Shown here: one piece after another, positions 62,111 through 64,000 of the stretch
How positions within the stretch are numbered: position 1 is the first letter of the stretch
Layout: each line of letters starts with the position of its first letter
Position numbers and translations under genes: made by a program
Notes under the pieces: generated by a model
The model's input: the letters and a program-made list of their open reading frames with translations, nothing else
Told to the model about the DNA's origin: nothing
Database searches by the model: none
Source: Phytohabitans rumicis
Lineage (GTDB): Bacteria; Actinomycetota; Actinomycetes; Mycobacteriales; Micromonosporaceae
Reading direction: 5' to 3'
Length of the DNA: 64,000 nt
Assembly: GCF_011764445.1 (NCBI RefSeq)
Contig: NZ_BLPG01000001.1
Coordinates: 7,209,001-7,273,000, forward strand

Positions 62111-62635
62111 GGTCCCTCGTCAATCATCGGCGCCGGCCAGGCTAGCGAGATCCCGTGGCGAAGCTTGTCGTTGATCCGGAGCATTAGTCCGCGGCGCTGG
62201 GGCGCGCGCAGGTGCGAATCCCGTCAACGGGCTCTCCAGGGTCATCGGAGTGCTTTGCGCCGGTGAGAAAACCCCTGGTCGGCGCAGAGACGCGGGGCAG
62301 GCGCGCAGGCGTGGAGTGGAGGCGGGTCCCGTACAACATGGGAACGCGGCGCGACCGGTCCCGGGGTGACGTTTGCGCTGGTAGAAGGGGTGTGGGCGTT
62401 GCCGCCGCGAGGGTGACCTGTTGTGGGCGGGCGAGTCGATCTTTCCGGTTGCTCCGGGCACGTCGGCCGCCCGCACGCTACACGCGTCTGGGTTCCTCAG
62501 AACCGTAGCGCTGGCCGCCTATCCGAGGCGACCAGCCTCCGAGCGGCACCGTTGTCGGCGCATTTAGCTGCGCGTGCCTGTTCAGCCATGAAGCCTTCCT
62601 CGACGCCGGGGCCGGGACTTCGTGGCCGACCAGCG
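62111..62635. other. Gap with repeat block C
   Basis: No supported gene between two convergent genes. Block C fills about 62206-62372. Confidence 0.4.
62206..62372. repeat. Repeat block C
   Basis: Starts GCGCGCAGGTGCGAATCCC and ends behind GTACAACATGGGAACGCGGC and GACGTTTGCGCTGG. It matches block B base for base over long stretches in the same orientation and is located directly behind the NB-ARC gene. Confidence 0.65.
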
Positions 62636-64000
62636 TCACAGCCCGGCAGCGATGAGTTCCGTGAGTAGCTTGGCACCGCGCTCAACGCGGTCCTCGGTGT
62701 CGAACGGCCGGCCCTCGCGTTGTACTTGCGGGATCCGAAGTAAGTGGTCCTTCCCGATTCCTAAAGCCTCGCAAACGGCGTCGAAGGCTTCTCGATCTGC
62801 CACGCCGGGCGGCGGCATGAGCTGGAAGCCCTGTTTGACGCATCTGACCCTCGTGTTACTGGAACGTAGGTCCATCCATCGCGCGGCGGTTTCGTATCCC
62901 ATGAACCACGGATCCTCGACAGCTTCCTTCTTATCGGTTGCTCTCTGAACAGCTAGCAGGAATGGGTCGCGATACCAGCTGTTCAACTGAGTCTTGTTCA
63001 GCATGCACAGCTGGAAGCCCATCGCCCCGCCAACGGTGAAGTAGATCCCGGACTTGCCCGAGCGCATGGCGTCGTACTTCACGAGGTAATACTGCCAGTC
63101 GAAGGCGTCCTGGTCGTCGATCCACTGTTGGCGGATCTCCCGCAGCACGTCGCGCAGGTCTCCGTCCGCCTCGGAGATGGCGTCGAGCAGTTCGGCAAGA
63201 ACCTTCGACGTGCGGCTCAGGTTCGAGCGTCTCGTGCCAGTGAGCAGACCGCGCCACCAGAGATCATCCTCAGGGGATCCGAATCTGAAGGAACGGGGAT
63301 TCGGGTGCCGGGAGTAGTCGCCATTCGCCAGTAGGGCACCTGTCAAGGCCGGCCAGAGACTCCGATCCGCCATGACCTTCGTGAAGGACGCTGCACGTGC
63401 GGCAAGTCGATCGGCGTTGAGATCGATGGCGACGAGGGATCCGCGTAGAAGCCGGTGATCTTCAAGGGCGAACACGACGCCGGTCAGCTCGGGATGCGCC
63501 GTCAGAAACGCGGCCTTCGCTTTTTCATCCTCGATCTGAGCTTCGTTGAACGTTGACAGACCTGCCAACGCCTCCTCCGGTGAGGCGCCCCGCACGAGGG
63601 TCGTGACCTCCCGGACGAGCGCGGGCATGTTCTCCAGGCGAAGCTCGTTGCCCGAAGCTTCGAGCAGGTTGCGCAGCACGCGGAGTCGGCGGGGAAAGTC
63701 GTCGGTCTGGTGGATGCGGTGGATGAGAACGGCGTAGAGCGTGAGCGTCTCCGCCCAGCCGAACATGCGGCTCCCGCCGAAGGCGTAGCTCTCGCAACAA
63801 GCTCGGAAGTGATCGATCGATTTGGAGCCGAACAGCAGGACCTTCTCCCCGCTCTGCGAGGCGCTGGTCGTGAGGAGATCGGCGAAGAAGGTGGCGACGT
63901 CCATGTCCCGCCACGCGTTGAACGCGTCGAAAAGGAAGTCGAGGTTCTGCGGTCCGTTCGGCCTGCCGGGGCCGAAGACTTCCTCCGCTCGTGTCTCCAG
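62636..64000 (-). CDS. DUF262/GmrSD-type protein, C-terminal part (5' end outside window)
   Basis: The frame is open from the window edge (LETRAEEVFGPGRPNGPQNLDFLFDAFNAW) to the stop at 62636, giving 454 residues. Segments such as FDWQYYLVKYDAMRSGKSGIYF, MGFQLCMLNKTQLNSWYRDPFLLAV and DDLWWRGLLTGTRRSNLSRT resemble the C-terminal half of long DUF262 proteins (GmrS-like). Their N-terminal part binds nucleotide and has the D-G-Q-Q-R motif. These belong to GmrSD/Brx-type restriction systems that act on modified phage DNA. The decisive N-terminal motif lies outside the window, so the call rests on the C-terminal pattern. An ATG at 63904 is internal. Confidence 0.55.
   Translation of the reverse strand: METRAEEVFGPGRPNGPQNLDFLFDAFNAWRDMDVATFFADLLTTSASQSGEKVLLFGSKSIDHFRACCESYAFGGSRMFGWAETLTLYAVLIHRIHQTDDFPRRLRVLRNLLEASGNELRLENMPALVREVTTLVRGASPEEALAGLSTFNEAQIEDEKAKAAFLTAHPELTGVVFALEDHRLLRGSLVAIDLNADRLAARAASFTKVMADRSLWPALTGALLANGDYSRHPNPRSFRFGSPEDDLWWRGLLTGTRRSNLSRTSKVLAELLDAISEADGDLRDVLREIRQQWIDDQDAFDWQYYLVKYDAMRSGKSGIYFTVGGAMGFQLCMLNKTQLNSWYRDPFLLAVQRATDKKEAVEDPWFMGYETAARWMDLRSSNTRVRCVKQGFQLMPPPGVADREAFDAVCEALGIGKDHLLRIPQVQREGRPFDTEDRVERGAKLLTELIAAGL

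Overview
The window is high-GC actinomycete DNA. Strong G/C bias at third codon positions, frequent GTG/TTG starts, GGAGG-type ribosome binding sites and a SAV2177-type methyltransferase remnant all fit Micromonosporaceae or a relative. This is my inference, because no rRNA, tRNA or housekeeping gene is present to confirm it. Almost everything here is accessory DNA: a conjugative element, three integrase modules, nested insertion sequences and a long run of candidate anti-phage genes.

Region by region. (1) 1-3685, minus strand: five small unknown genes, three of them diverged paralogues. (2) 3993-8786: a SAV2177-type methyltransferase pseudogene broken by a frameshift and three insertion sequences. 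An IS4-family element sits in the gene, an IS3 copy sits inside its transposase, and an IS630 element sits inside the IS4 target duplication. (3) 9090-24520: core of an integrative conjugative element with a type IV secretion-like set (Replic_Relax protein, VirD4-like, VirB4-like, PrgI-like, TrbL/VirB6-like and VirB2-like proteins), two paralogous regulators, an AcrVA2-like gene with a frameshift and several unknowns. The gaps between operons carry clusters of TGTTGG/CCAACA motifs. (4) 24887-28174: four genes joined by ATGA overlaps (XF1762-type protein, DNA methyltransferase, AbrB-like protein, tyrosine integrase). (5) 28514-32201: unknown genes and a second AbrB-like/integrase module. (6) 32771-39713: a giant nuclease-STAND protein resembling Avs antiviral sensors, with two following ORFs that look like its displaced C-terminus. 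(7) 39768-43103: a perfect 388-bp inverted repeat enclosing two divergent genes, one with an AbiTii domain, that share an identical membrane-anchored C-terminus. (8) 44081-49415: a resolvase-like gene split by IS3 copy 2 and a third AbrB-like/integrase module whose integrase tail is cut by IS3 copy 3. (9) 49896-64000: further accessory and probable defence genes, including a kinase-like protein, a two-TM coiled-coil protein, a Schlafen/AlbA-type protein, an Mrr nuclease-NB-ARC-TPR protein and a DUF262/GmrSD-type protein that leaves the window.

How it may fit together: the conjugative core moves the element. The operon from XF1762-type protein to integrase probably couples DNA modification to integration and excision. 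Repeated AbrB-integrase modules suggest stacking of several elements in one hotspot whose cargo is phage defence. Many genes show a single reading-frame break, several of them beside G or C runs, so either this island is decaying or the assembly carries homopolymer errors. This should be settled before any gene here is called dead.
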